32,500 bases of DNA from Priapulus caudatus. Its lineage: Eukaryota; Priapulida; Priapulimorpha; Priapulimorphida; Priapulidae. The stretch is taken from NCBI RefSeq assembly GCF_000485595.1, contig NW_014577159.1, positions 44,764-77,263 of the forward strand, in the 5' to 3' direction. Below, in pieces: positions 9,966-21,006 of this stretch; within the stretch, counting starts at the first letter, position 1, and every line of letters starts with the position of its first letter. A program made the translations under genes and the position numbers. The notes under the pieces are model-generated. The model ran no database searches. It saw only the letters and a list, made by a program, of their open reading frames with translations, and had not been told where the DNA came from.

Positions 9966-10647
9966 AAACTCTGCACTTTGAGCTAAAAATGTCTCAAGAA
10001 TCTCGATGCATACTGGTGCTTAGAATCGGAAAACTTGCTGACGTCGTTCCAACTGAATAGCAGTTCCTGCAATAGCGTTCTATAGGCTTAGCCTCTCTAT
10101 CTCATAATGTTCCCCAACTAAAATGACGGAGACGATCTCCGTAACTACGTAAGTACTAAATGATATATCAACGCACCACTAACCACCTGATCCTTGCAGA
10201 CTATAATACAATATAAGAAGCCCAGGCTATAAAATACTAACTACTACTACATTTCCACCCGCGCACGGTTGTTATTGTCATGTTTGTCAATATCAGTAAA
10301 TGTATGACCCTACCACGTTATGGCTTATATATATATATCTAATTATATATATATATCATATTTAACACAAGCCGTAGTGCAAAACCACCGATAAGTTGTC
10401 GCGAGCGCGGGGAAATAGACGGGATCGTTAGCGCACGGAAGACTACAAAGCGGATGAAAAATTACTCACATCAAAAAACCCGCCAAAAGTAATTAGAACC
10501 ACCTCGGCTCGGCCGCGACGCATCTGTGAACGCTCCTCCGGGAACATGTAAATATTTGCGCGGACTAGTCGCTGCATCGCAGACGGCCCCCACAAACGAG
10601 CTTGTACGTATGCGGCTCAGAACGAAGCTTTCTCTATCGAATATTAA
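9966..10647. other. No recognisable gene; short AT palindrome
   Basis: Contains two (TA) runs flanking CTAAT at about 10325-10358, which together can fold on themselves. A GC-richer patch occurs at 10390-10620. I see no gene or RNA. Confidence 0.5.
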
Positions 10648-10942
10648 TCCTCTCGCTCTCTTCCTCCTCTCTCCGGTCTCCTCTCTCTCTCTCTCTCCAC
10701 CTCGTCCTCTCTCGATTCGCCTCCTCTTTCTCTCTCGCGCTCAGCTCTCGCTCTTCGTCGCTCTTCTCTCTACTCTCTCTCTCTCTCTCTCGCTCTCTCT
10801 CTCCTCGTTCCTCTCTCCAATCCCACTCGCTCTCGCTCGTCTACGTTTCTCTCTCTCTCTCTCTCATCTCATCTCTTCTCTCTTGTCTCTCTCTCTCTCT
10901 CTACTCCTCCGCTCTCTCTCTACATCCACCATCACAATCTCT
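10648..10942 (+). repeat. Scrambled CT-rich tract
   Basis: Polypyrimidine sequence dominated by CT, but interrupted every 10-25 bp by CG, TCG, CCA or TTC words. Two Ser/Leu-rich plus-strand frames of 130-149 codons are translations of it and are not genes. It is followed by AT-rich DNA, the same order as at 15.06-15.16, 17.54-17.80 and 28.62-28.79 kb. Confidence 0.9.
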
Positions 10943-11022
10943 CTCGCCTCGACACATCATATTACTATTAAGTAATTATAAACCATCTTATTAACATTAT
11001 TATCAATCATGTCTCCTCTCTC

Positions 11023-11215
11023 TATATATACTATATATATATATAAGTATATATATAATATTATTATATTATATATATTATAGTATATATTATAATACTA
11101 TATATATATATAAACCAAGATAACCAAGTAATATTAGATAAAATATAGAAAATATATAGAAGAAATAAATCATATATATATAATATATATAATATATATT
11201 CTATATATTTATCTA
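11023..11215. repeat. AT-rich palindromic tract
   Basis: TATA-type dinucleotides with TATTAT and TATAAGTA interruptions over 11023-11113, then AT-rich sequence with a second run at about 11170-11215. It can form several alternative hairpins. No gene content. Confidence 0.85.
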
Positions 11216-13370
11216 TATTCGAATATTTTTATACGCGTGCTCAGTAGAAAAGGTTAACGGTTGCCAGAAAAAACACTCTTTGTCCTTGGCCCTAATTCCG
11301 TGTTTCTTTTTACTCTTGTCACCTATTTCTTAGTTCTTGGTTCTTGGTCCTGGATCAAAGGCTCTTGGTCATTCGCCATTGAGGGTGAAATCCTCTGATA
11401 TGCTTGGGTCACGGAGGTGGAGCTATAAAGTCAGACAGGACAGACCACGCTCTCTCTCTGATTGACTAGATTCTGTGCGAAACTTACTAAAACAGTCAGA
11501 GTAGCGCTCCTCTCGTCTATAGTCCCTCCTGGGTGCGAAACCTCGTCGATATTCTGCGAGCAATTACTCAAATTACTTGCGCTGCACGAGTAAGCGTGTG
11601 ACGAAATTCTTCGACCAAACATGTCGACGAAACATGTCGACGAAAATGCCCTTGAACAGCGCAGCGAACACTCACGGCACGACCTTCGACCTTTAAGGTA
11701 ACGCGGCCGAGTTAGGAACGCAGCTTTGCAAATCAGACGATTCATTGAGTCAGGTCACGTCTCGCATACTTTAGCATTAAATTCCGTTTGATCTATCCAA
11801 ACCCATCGCGCGTTGAATTACGTCTCAATCGCAGCGTCTCTCTGTCAACAATTCCGTGTTCTATACGTGCCCCCTGTAGACAACTATCACCTGATGCGTA
11901 CTGCCTTCTGATATATGAGGGACAAGAACGTAATTTCCTGTCGACTATAAGTACTCACACAACAACAACAAAAGAGAAAAACAATAGTTACGTAGATTTC
12001 ACTCATTTGAGAGATTATGCATCATTATTGTCTATTTGATTCTGTTCGTGGTTCACTCATGAGATAGCTTTAGAGTACGGTATTACGTCCTCTCGCTAGG
12101 AAAGGAAAATGTATTCATCCAACCGCCAAACGTAATAAAAAGCTCGGGATGGTTAGTTTAGTTCTCTGTGCAGATACTGTACATTTTCACGGTGCGTTAT
12201 TTTTAACTAATCTTTGATATGGCAAAATGACTACTGACTGCGTTAGTATCACATTAATCTGCATACGATTAATATGGCAGTGACAATTAAGCGACAATGT
12301 TGGAAATATATTATACACACTATATTTAAACTTATATCCAAATCATTTTGCTAACTGTCTATTCATACTGTGGTGGAATGTAATGAATTATTTGTTAAAC
12401 ACTTGTTCATAACCTTGACTGGGTCGGTCAAGCCAGAATATACGTGGTTTTCACGGGTTCGCGCCAAATTTCCTACGTTGCAGTATTGTATTTTTTACTA
12501 TGCAGCGTTTTTAGAACGCCGATTAGATAGAACTACCTGCCACTTACTCCTGGTGGATTGGTCTGTTGTTCATATAGACCCGGCTCAGGTTCAAGAAAAA
12601 TCATACTGTTCACTGGTTGTATGAGATAGTCGTCTCACATCTATGGCTGTGCAACGCAGACACGCACGACCAACAAATGGCAGACGCTCTTTGTTTCGTT
12701 GCTTCAATGCTTCGGCAGCAAAACGACTTCTCGTCCACGGTCACTGACCGCGAGACGCCGTGAGTTGTCTGTGCAATTTCGTTCACAACAACAACAACAG
12801 CAGCAGCCACGAATCCTCTAGTAAACGCCAATGAACCCCCAACCCCTCAAGATGTCGTCGAAAATACATGACCAGCAAAGCACGAAGTGTGTAGCTCGAG
12901 TAGGAATCGACTAACATTCAATCGTGCGACCAAAATCGACACGCGTAGTTCGTTCACTGGCTTTTAGGTAGGACTTGCGAGAGTTGAAATTGCTTTGTAG
13001 CGTCGTACTGCCTTTGGCGCTATGCACTCCTAATATCGATTATAAATTACACACTCACGGTGTGTTAATTTTACTGCGGCATATTCTTATTTGCACTTGC
13101 ACGGAAGAGCACGAAGCAAGACACTGGAGTTCTGAGTCAATGCTTTTAAAATCTCCATAATAATTTTTCAAGATCTTTAAACGCCATTACAACGAGGAGA
13201 AATAATATTAATCCTGGCTATATTGATACAGAAAAAAATATTGTGCACATAGCATGAAAGGCAAACTGAGCAAGTACACACAAAACGCGTGACTGTGCGC
13301 GTATACGCGTGCATATGTGCGCGCGTGCATGTGCGTGTGAGTCTACTTGCTGAGACGGCCTTTCTCTTTC
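11216..13370. other. No recognisable gene
   Basis: Unique-looking DNA. Small items: TTCTTGG-type imperfect repeats at about 11330-11370; a perfect 13 bp tandem pair (AACATGTCGACGA twice) at 11618-11643; a short ACA/GCA trinucleotide run at about 12783-12807. Frames of 60-104 codons (for example minus 11431-11745, plus 12370-12624, minus 12610-12831) carry no recognisable motif and no coherent splice pattern. Confidence 0.5.

Positions 13371-13458
<88 letters not shown>
13371..13458 (+). repeat. (TCTA)~22 tetranucleotide array
   Basis: Clean TCTA/CTAT array of about 22 units, followed to roughly 13640 by a progressively degenerate zone of CTAT, CTAGT and TATGC words. The clean part should be polymorphic in length between individuals. 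The Tyr/Leu/Ser/Ile frame across it is not a gene. Confidence 0.97.
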
Positions 13459-13870
13459 ATCTATCTCAGTGCTAGTCTAATCTATTCTGATCCTATCGTG
13501 ATCTAGTCTAGTCTATTCTATCCTATCTAGTCTATCTAGTCTATCGTTCTATCTATGCTATCTATGCGGTAGTCTATGCTATGCGTTAGTCGTATCTGAG
13601 TCGTATGCGTGAGCTATCGTATTCTGAGTGTATCTGTATGCTAGTGCTAGCGAGGACGACGAGTATTTTTCATTTTCTTTATTTCTATCTCCTCTATTTC
13701 TCCTACATTCTTATCTAATCTATTTCTTATTCTTATCTATTCTTTCCTCTATTCTATCTTCTTTCTCTCTATCTTTATATTTATCTACTCTATCTATTCT
13801 ATCTTTTCTTTTTCTTTGTCTCTCTTCTCTTTCTCTTCTTTTCTTTGCCGATCTCTCTCTCGGGCTCTTC
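13459..13870 (+). repeat. Degenerate CTAT/CTAG and T/C-rich tail
   Basis: The pure array decays into irregular CTAGTCTA, CTATGC and GTATC words (13459-13640), then into a T/C-rich segment with TCTATTC and TTTCTC words (about 13670-13870). This could be an ancient expanded array or basecalling and assembly noise beside a microsatellite. Confidence 0.6.
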
Positions 13871-14174
13871 TCGTTCGCGCGCCGCGCTCGGCGCACGGGG
13901 GTGCATCTTGACTTTCTTGGCCGCGACGGGGGAGCGATATTGCATTATCCCTACTGTTTTTCATGGTTTCGTATTCATCATGCTCGTTGACTAATAGCGT
14001 TTGTGAAGCCAGCTGTGATCTAAGCTGAACATCCCATGGCAACCTCATAACGCCGCGGTCCCGCGACACCGGAAGGTTACGCTCGTATAAGTTTTGTATT
14101 GTTCTCTCAGCTGTCCTTAATGGAGGGGCGCGCCGCATGTGTTGTGTGACATACGAAGGGGCTGGCTGGGCCAT
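13794..14174 (-). CDS. Unidentified 126-codon open frame
   Basis: Starts at an ATG at 14174 on the minus strand. About the first 95 residues are of mixed composition with no low-complexity bias. The last ~30 are Glu/Lys/Arg-rich because the frame runs into the T/C-rich tract read on the opposite strand. No signal peptide, membrane segment or known motif is visible. A donor-like GTGAGT lies just upstream of the ATG (about 14186 on the minus strand), so the ATG-proximal part could be intronic. I do not recognise it and give it low weight. Confidence 0.18.
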   Translation of the reverse strand: MAQPAPSYVTQHMRRAPPLRTAERTIQNLYERNLPVSRDRGVMRLPWDVQLRSQLASQTLLVNEHDEYETMKNSRDNAISLPRRGQESQDAPPCAERGARTRRARERDRQRKEEKEKRDKEKEKIE

Positions 14175-14940
14175 GACTCACTCACGGCCGGCTGGGCACG
14201 GCAGGTTCGGGAAGTGAAGCCGGCGCGGGTCGTCCACGGCCGCTTTTAGCCGGATCCAGGTGGCCACTGACCCAGCAGGACAATGCGTCGTCCTTGCCGA
14301 ACACGCAGTGCATGTCCTACAGCCGGCCGGGTCTGAAAGGTGATCTTTTTATGATGGTGTCACTGGAAGATGAGAACTCTCACGCAGCGCTCGAGTTAGG
14401 GTGGGGTGACATATCCAGTCAGTTAGGTTGTTCCCAGACTTTCCCTGTTTGACAGTCGCTATGGGTGAGCGTTTATCTATCACGTTCAAAGTGAGTGTTG
14501 TTTCTCATTCGTTGCCGCTCCCCCATGTAAATTGTTGCCGCGTTTAAAACTTAGCATTAGGAGGAGTTAAAATGAAATATAGCGTTTTATGTGCGTTTTC
14601 ATGAATATTGAAATTAGTTTAATTTCGGTCAAAATTCGGATGCATGCCAGTAATGTGGTAAGGAGCACTGACCAGCACTTGTAGGTACTGTGATAGCACT
14701 TGTATAGCATAACAGGAATGTTGGGAGTGTCTAATATATTTATTTATCTTAAGATTAATGAAAATTTCGCGCAGGTAACTGGAATTCAGTGTCTCGTCGT
14801 TATTTCCTGCCAACATTTCGGATATGTGCGTTAATAGCGAAATGATGACTAGCAATATCATCATTGAGAAATATTTAATCATAAATCACGCAAAACCATT
14901 CGTCGTATTGAGTCCATTACGACCGAAATAGTCGGTAGAT
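14175..14940. other. GC-rich block then AT-rich DNA, no identifiable gene
   Basis: 14175-14350 is notably GC-rich. A plus-strand frame without a useful ATG stays open to about 14452 and resembles no family I know. From 14500 on the DNA is AT-rich with an 87-codon minus-strand frame (14619-14882) lacking motifs. Confidence 0.4.
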
Positions 14941-15065
14941 CTATAGGGTTGTTCTGGTCTCGTCGGTCGTGCGACGGGCGGGTTTCTTGTCTCTCGTGCT
15001 CCTCGGTCGTATCGTCTTTCTGCTCTCTCTGGCTCCCTCGGGCTCTCGTCGTCTCCGTTCGTCTC

Positions 15066-15109
<44 letters not shown>

Positions 15110-15165
15110 CGTCTCTCTCTCGTCTATAGTATAGTATATATTATTATATATAGTATATATCAAGT
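14941..15165 (+). repeat. Scrambled CT-rich tract followed by AT run
   Basis: A GC-containing, CT-rich border (14941-15075) leads into a clean (CT) run at about 15076-15106, then CTCGTCTCTCTCGTC and an AT-rich run TATAGTATAGTATATATTAT. The Arg/Glu-rich minus-strand frame and Ser/Leu plus-strand frames here derive from the repeat. Confidence 0.85.
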
Positions 15166-15449
15166 ATCCGCGGAAGCAGTCAGCCCGCGGACCAGCAGTA
15201 AACCTTACTGGCCCATCCTGCAGGTGATTTAGTGGAAGATTTAAATGGCAGTAACTTGCTGCGTCGGAGAATGTATTGAGCCACGGTATAGACACGAGAC
15301 TACCCCTGCAATACGCTATCGGCATATGATCATAGATTACAACTCGAAGCGACGTTGTACGTGCTATTTATGGTTTAACTGCCGCGTATGTATGTATCGC
15401 CGCGAAGCAAACTGGAGGTGGTCGCATACAAATGGCGCGTGCCGTTTTA

Positions 15450-15600
15450 TTTATAGTTATTATTATTTAAGTATTATTATTATTGATTATTTATTTGATT
15501 TATTATTTATTGATTTATTATTTATATTTTTATAATAATAATAATAATTATTATAATTTATTGATTATTTTATTATTTATTAATTATTATATTTATTTGT
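15450..15600 (+). repeat. TTA/TTAT-rich low-complexity tract
   Basis: Almost pure A/T with TTAT, TTTA and ATAAT words, including an ATAATAATAATAATTATTAT self-complementary centre near 15531-15552. The DNA on either side (15166-15449 and 15601-15790) shows no gene. Confidence 0.9.
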
Positions 15601-15799
15601 TGATGAAAGCATATGGCGTGTGCGGATAAATCGTTCAGCGTGATCCGGAAGGCGACTATAGCCTATTGTAGCTGTACCGTTGCGCCCGTCTACAATGCTA
15701 GCAATGAAAGCTTTAAGAGAATTTACTCTGGGAGCGGAAGGGACCTACGTGAGTGACGTTCCTCATTGTCGTTGACAATGTATCTAGAATCGGCGCCAC

Positions 15800-16222
15800 C
15801 TATTAGATTAACATATCATATTATATATTATATTAGTAGTATATTATATATATATTATAGTGATTATAGTAGAGAGAGAGAGATTGAGAGATTGATGCTA
15901 TGAGAGTGAAGAGAGAGAGAGCTGCGCCGCGCGAAGATGAGAGACATAGGAACGAGACGCCAATGAGATGAGAGATGAAGAAAGGAGGAGACGACATGTA
16001 TTATGGAGGAGAGAGAGGACGTGAGTAGGAGAAAATGAGTAGAGAGATGCGAGAGAGCCGCGAGTATGCGAGTGGAGATTGAGATGAGAGGAGAGAGCAG
16101 GAGAGCTGAGCAGATGATGAGATGAGAGAGGAGATGACGGAGTAGGGCGTGTGATGGATTAGAGCATTAGTAGATTAGATGATTGGATAGAGAGACGAGA
16201 GAGAAGAGAGGGCGAGTCAGTT
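15800..16222 (+). repeat. AT run followed by irregular GA-rich tract
   Basis: A TATA-type run (about 15805-15860) is followed by some 350 bp dominated by GAGA, GATGAGA and GAGTA words with many interruptions. The composition is that of a (GA)n array scrambled by substitutions and small indels. No open frame is credible. Confidence 0.8.
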
Positions 16223-17535
16223 AATGCGTTATCGTCTCGTAAATTATACTAGTGTGTTGTAGTTTGTGTAATGCTGTATTTTAGCTCTCTTCGATTATTG
16301 GTTCATTATTTCGTATTGTGCTCATTTATGTACAAATGTCGTCAGTTATTGAACATAGGTCGAATATCATATTAATTAATTCGTTTGAGCCTTGAGAATA
16401 CCAACTATATTTCTTGTTGTCCAACAATCATGAACCGACATATATGTGAGTAACTTGCATTTTATCACAGAGAACGTTTTCCATTTATATATATATGCTG
16501 ATTGTGATTAATGTATATTATTATCAGGATCTAGATTAATAGTGATTGGCGATGTGTGACATCAATATACAAGGGAGTGGAGTCTGTGCTATTTTACTAG
16601 CCTGATAATTTACCTACGATTTACCTACACGTAACTCACTACCAACTTGTAGCGCAAATCGGACACAGTCATTGCCGGCCAATCACGTGCCGAAATCGTC
16701 CTCGAGACACCGGCAATTCCGGAGATACAGCCCTAAACTCGTATCTTGACACGATTCTCTTCATTCTCTTGTCCATTCAATCGCAACGCCATTGCGACGC
16801 GCCTATAAGTTCAAACAAAAGGCAGCTACCGTAACGCGCGGCTACCCCTATGGCTTAACCGTATGGCTAGACCTATGGCTAAAACCACAACGCTTACCTA
16901 TGGCTAACGAGCGAGCATGTGCTCGCTGGGAGATTAGGCATGCAACCACTCGGCGAGATAAGCCTTTGACCACGCGGTACACAGCTACACAGGCCACCTT
17001 TGTACATAGCTGCATGCCTTACAACGCAGCTGGCACGTTAACCCGCATGACTTAGCTCGTCGAGTGCTTGCGTCGATGCTCCATCTCCTGCGTAGCCACC
17101 AACTGCCACAGTTGCAGCTAAGTCCGAGGAGAGCAAACACCCAGCGACTAGCGCGCAGTTGACTGCCTTTGTCTGCGAATTATGAGCGCGCAAGTGGCGT
17201 TGATTAATGCCAGAGAATGGTAGAATCGTGTCGTAACACGTTCCCTTAGGCTGTATCCCTCCGGATTTGCGGTGTCTACGAGAAACGAATTCTACATGAT
17301 GGGCGAATGTCACTGTGTCGCGATTTGAGCTCAAAGTGGATGAGTTACGCGTAGTAAGATCGTAGGATTATAAGGCCCTAGTAACTACGAATTTCCCGTG
17401 TTTATTGCATGTCAACACTCCTACCCTATTGATGCTAACTCTGATATATATATCAATAGACGCGCGCCCTCATTTTGATTTTCTATATCCATATCTTTAT
17501 TGTATTACATATCTGTATGGTATGAGAGTCCGCTG
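16223..17535. other. No recognisable gene; short TATGGCT repeat
   Basis: Four copies of TATGGCT occur at irregular 12-25 bp spacing: 16849, 16862, 16874 and 16899. Frames of 87 (plus 16792-17055) and 98 codons (minus 17038-17334) have no recognisable motif. Otherwise unique-looking DNA. Confidence 0.45.
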
Positions 17536-17800
17536 TCGTTGTGCTACTCCTTCGCTCCCCTCTCCTCGTCTCTCTCTCGGTGCGGGGTCTCGCGGTCGTC
17601 CTCCCGCCGGTGGTCGCCGTGATCTCTCGTCTCGGGGTCGGGGTCGTGCGGGTCGTCCTCGTCAGTTCGGTCGTCGGGGGTCATGCGTCGGTCGGTCTTC
17701 GGATCAGCTTCTCTCGGGCCTGTCCTTGGTGGCTCCGCCCGGTTCCTCCTCTCTCTCTCGGTATTGTCTCTCTATAATATTATTATATATATTATTCGCT
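17536..17800 (+). repeat. GC-rich scrambled CT tract followed by AT run
   Basis: T/C/G-rich sequence with TCGTC, GGTCG and CTCTCTCGG words for about 230 bp, then CTCTCTCTCGG and an ATATTATTATATATATTATT run. Frames of 78 and 134 codons cross it. Their Arg/Gly/Ser/Leu bias follows composition and I do not regard them as genes. Confidence 0.6.
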
Positions 17801-18765
17801 ATCGCATAAAGTATGGGGTCATTGTGCTATCTGACATCTGTCGTGAAATAAATGTGTTGTCTTAGCTGATTTTTACACAGAACAACAAAGTATACTAGCC
17901 ATATATATATATATATATATGAATTCCCTATATGCCCCTATAGCCAAATTTTGAGAGACGGGTTGGTGAATAAACGAGGGGGCCATTTGACATTTTGTCT
18001 CGCTGAGAAGAGGTGATGTAGTGTCATCGTATGGTCGTAATACTTCGTTGAAAGAACGGATGGTATAGAAGCATGGATACATACTCAATTCGGACAGGGC
18101 ATGGATAGAACAGCTATGGTAGGGAAGGTTTTTAGGTGCATCTGACCATAGTCGATGCAGCTATGTAGAATCGCATGATCGTTCGCCGTGCGTCGGTGCG
18201 TCCGCTAACAGGTTGGGCGACAAATCTAAGACGGCTCGACGTACGGTCCCGTATTCCGGGAACGTGGGGGGGGACTGGCCGAGAAATACGAGTTGGGATG
18301 TCGAAGCTGGGGGTCAAAGGTCTGAATAGGTGCAAGGGTGTAAAAGAAGGGGGAACATTCCCTTCGTAATTCAGAGTAGTAGGAGGAAATGCCAGGAATT
18401 GCGGCACAATCTAAACGAGCTGCGACCTAGTGCTCGTGATAGTCGGTGTGATAGCCATCAATGGTAGGAAAAGCCATCCACTGTGCCGAATTGGACGAGG
18501 TCGACAGGTCACAAGGTCAGATGGGGCACAGGGCAGATTTTGATCATACTTTCTCGGGACATGGTGTGACCGGAGCGAGTTGAAAACTTTTTTTGTAGTT
18601 CAGGCGGTGTCTATCATTTTTAATGGGCTTTATTGGAATAGGAATCATGAAATCTGTGCTTTCCACTGACAGTGCGAAGAGTAAGTGTTGATAACTTTTG
18701 ACCCTCAAGAGGAGGGTTAAACATGGATTTGTTGACTGTTAACAAGGACTGAACTGCTTTTGCTA
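17801..18765. other. No recognisable gene
   Basis: Contains a (TA)10-type run at about 17901-17920. The opposing frames at 18132-18407 (minus) and 18175-18369 (plus) lack motifs. A G homopolymer lies at about 18265-18273. Nothing else is assignable. Confidence 0.5.
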
Positions 18766-18770
18766 TTAGA

Positions 18771-18860
18771 GCCCCCCTCCCTCCTTCCCCCTCTAAGCAA
18801 CGCCCCTCCCTCCGCCCCTTACCCCCCTCTCCCACCCACTCCTCGACCCACCCCCTGCAC
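18771..18860 (-). other. C-rich block with G-quadruplex potential on minus strand
   Basis: The plus strand has many runs of three to six C. On the minus strand, 18815-18837 reads as four G runs (3, 3, 6 and 4) separated by loops of 1, 3 and 3 bases, which meets the usual quadruplex pattern. Further G runs flank it. The 180-codon minus-strand frame spanning 18620-19162 is Gly/Glu/Arg-rich here for compositional reasons. Confidence 0.6.
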
Positions 18861-19948
18861 GCCCTACCCTCCATCTGCGATAGTGGGCGTGTCCTAACAA
18901 TGATGTGTACGCAACTGCGTGTCTGCATATCTGCGCCTAACAAATGTGGTACTACGCACGACTGAAATTTTACGTTTATATAATCGTAGCAACAGACCTC
19001 AGATGAGCCCAGACGCTCTGCGGCTTTTGTTGGTGTTACACGTTGCACGCCTGTCAATGCTCGTAGACAGTGATGGTCGTGGACGTCGTGTATAATGTAG
19101 ACATATGTTACGACATACATAAGCACAACAGTACGCAAGTGCCTCTTCTTCTCCTTTTCCACATCTCCCCATCTCCGCTTATATACCTCGGGCGCGGCAT
19201 CTCATGACCAACAAGGTCACGTTTTATTTTTCATTATTTTTTATTTCGTTTTTTAAATATTTTTTACGTTAGATTTAGTTATATTTTACTTTTGTCCATA
19301 GCAGAGATGCGCGTTAGCAGCTAGCGCCTGTTTATGTGACTTACAGTGGTCCCTGAAAGTGGAGTGTAGTAACGTAGAGAGAAAATATCACGGACCAAGC
19401 TTGTCCCGAAAGCTAGCACCATCTGCTACGTGATAAGTCGCGTAATCGTTCACGTGAGCGGAAATCAAATCGGCATGATTGGCTACGAGTATGTTTAATT
19501 TGCTGATAATCTCGGGAAAATTCGTATACGCTCTCGCGTGGGCTGCAATCCGTGACAATTTATTCTCCCAACGTTGGCGCGAGGGATGAGGCGATTGATT
19601 CATCCTCCTGGAGTGATTGACAGGCAGCCCTAGTCAATCAGTGTTGTGATAGAGCGTTATAAAAAAAACAATGTAGGTGAGAGAGAACTGATGTTGCTGA
19701 TGAAGGATTTTACCCTTCTGGCTCTAGAGACTATATCACGTAGAAACTAATGCTAGCGAGCACGTTACTTACGCGAAAAAAAACGCTTGTTTTATAATTA
19801 TGACACGGTTTTTTATTTTCATGCGCAGGGTTTTTTTCCTCCCGCGGCGGCGTATTTTTTTCATGAGATCAATCGCTGTTCATCCCTACGCGTCTAAATG
19901 ACAGCACACGCCATAGATATCTCTACTGCATATACTATGATACCTTTA
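18861..19948. other. No recognisable gene
   Basis: T-rich around 19220-19290 and with several T homopolymers at 19800-19860. A 71-codon minus-strand frame (19388-19603) has no motif. No element ends or RNAs are visible. Confidence 0.5.
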
Positions 19949-19954
19949 TATATT

Positions 19955-20002
19955 ATCAGAAGTAGATAATAGGGATAATAGTCCCTATTATCTACTTCTG
20001 AT
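19955..20002. repeat. Perfect foldback, 21 bp arms
   Basis: Arms 19955-19975 and 19982-20002 are exact reverse complements with a 6-base loop. The outward flanks (TATATATT and GTTATATATA) also nearly pair. The arms begin ATCAGAAGTAG. A stem with so small a loop is not a typical microRNA precursor. It resembles a foldback element or a template-switch product. Confidence 0.9.
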
Positions 20003-20090
20003 GTTATATATACGAGTGTGTAAAGTATATTTGGGAGGAATAAAAACCATTTAGTTATTAGTTAATTAGTTATTACTCACTACTGATAGA

Positions 20091-20163
20091 ATCAGGAGTG
20101 TCATAATATAGACGTGATAGGTGTGTCTATAGATAGATGTGTATATAGGATGCCACTCCTGAT
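20091..20163. repeat. Imperfect foldback, 14 bp arms
   Basis: Arms 20091-20104 (ATCAGGAGTGTCAT) and 20150-20163 pair at 13 of 14 positions, with 45 bp between. The arm start matches the arms at 20433 and, with one change, at 19955. A further unpaired copy of CTCCTGAT lies at 20217-20224. Confidence 0.7.
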
Positions 20164-20426
20164 AGCCTGTATATGTATATTGTATCCGAAGTGTATAATA
20201 AATCTATTATTATTCCCTCCTGATTGTATGATCTATCGTCTTGGCTTTAGACGCATGCATGCGCGTGCACACGCTTGTCAGATACGTGCAACGTCATGTC
20301 TTCGGTCGATTTATTATGTATTAATTAATTGAGCGCCGTTCCCGCTAATTACTCCTAATTGCGTTAATCGTCAGTAAGACGCGTCTGCTGTGCAACAGGA
20401 ATGCGTCCGCGCAAATACGGAAAACG

Positions 20427-20493
20427 ATATATATCAGGAGTTAATGAGACAAATTTGTCTCATTAATTTGTCTCATTAACTCCTGATATATAT
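20427..20493. repeat. Perfect foldback, 28 bp arms
   Basis: Arms 20427-20454 and 20466-20493 are exact reverse complements around an 11-base spacer. The spacer itself repeats TTGTCTCATTA, so the right arm side carries the same 12-mer twice in direct orientation. That pattern is expected from replication template switching. Arms begin with AT repeats followed by ATCAGGAG. Confidence 0.9.
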
Positions 20494-20705
20494 ATAGCTA
20501 ACACGCTGCTCAGTATAGGCGGATGTCACCTCAACGACGATAGGTGGCAGCATATTCGTTATCACTTGATTGTCATTATCGCGGCCCTCGGAGTGATGAA
20601 ACATCGCAAATTAAGCCGCGTGTATTTTTCATGCGTAAGTGTCAAGGAGAAGATGGCATCGTCCGGTCAAGGTCACGTTAGACAAGGTCATGCGTGAAGC
20701 ACACG

Positions 20706-21006
20706 AGCGCCGTTCACACGGTCGAAATTCACCCGTGTTGTGCCCGGGCTACTACCGCCTTTATTTGTGTTTACCTGGGAAACTGAATTCCGAGTAATAA
20801 ATCCTACAACTCGATGCACGCCCGTAACTGCTTATGTGCACAGTGAGAGAATTCAACGGAAGTTGGAGTTTGGGACTTTTTACTCAGACATTTTTACTCG
20901 TGTCTGGTGTAGGTTTTGAGTTACTTGACCTAAACCGCGTTAAAACCTCATTTCTTACACATGACAGTCTTTAACCCGTGTTAATGTTCGCAGTGTGAAA
21001 CGGGCT
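20706..21006. mobile_element. MITE-like element with imperfect terminal inverted repeats
   Basis: The ends AGCGCCGTTCACACGG (20706-20721) and, on the opposite strand, AGCCCGTTTCACACTG (from 21006) match at 12 of 16 positions. Further inside, both sides carry ACCCGTGTT. The roughly 300 bp interior has no coding capacity and contains a short imperfect tandem (TTTTTACTC twice near 20878-20900). Length, inverted ends and lack of coding fit a non-autonomous DNA transposon. I cannot see a clear target duplication, so the exact ends and superfamily are uncertain. Confidence 0.5.

Noticed and set aside
10648-10994. Ser/Leu-rich plus-strand frames of 130-149 codons
   Set aside because: They follow the CT-rich composition and carry no domain.
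19955-20002. microRNA precursor
   Set aside because: The stem is perfect with a 6-base loop and total length 48, and similar foldbacks with the same arm start lie nearby. This fits foldback repeats better than a microRNA.
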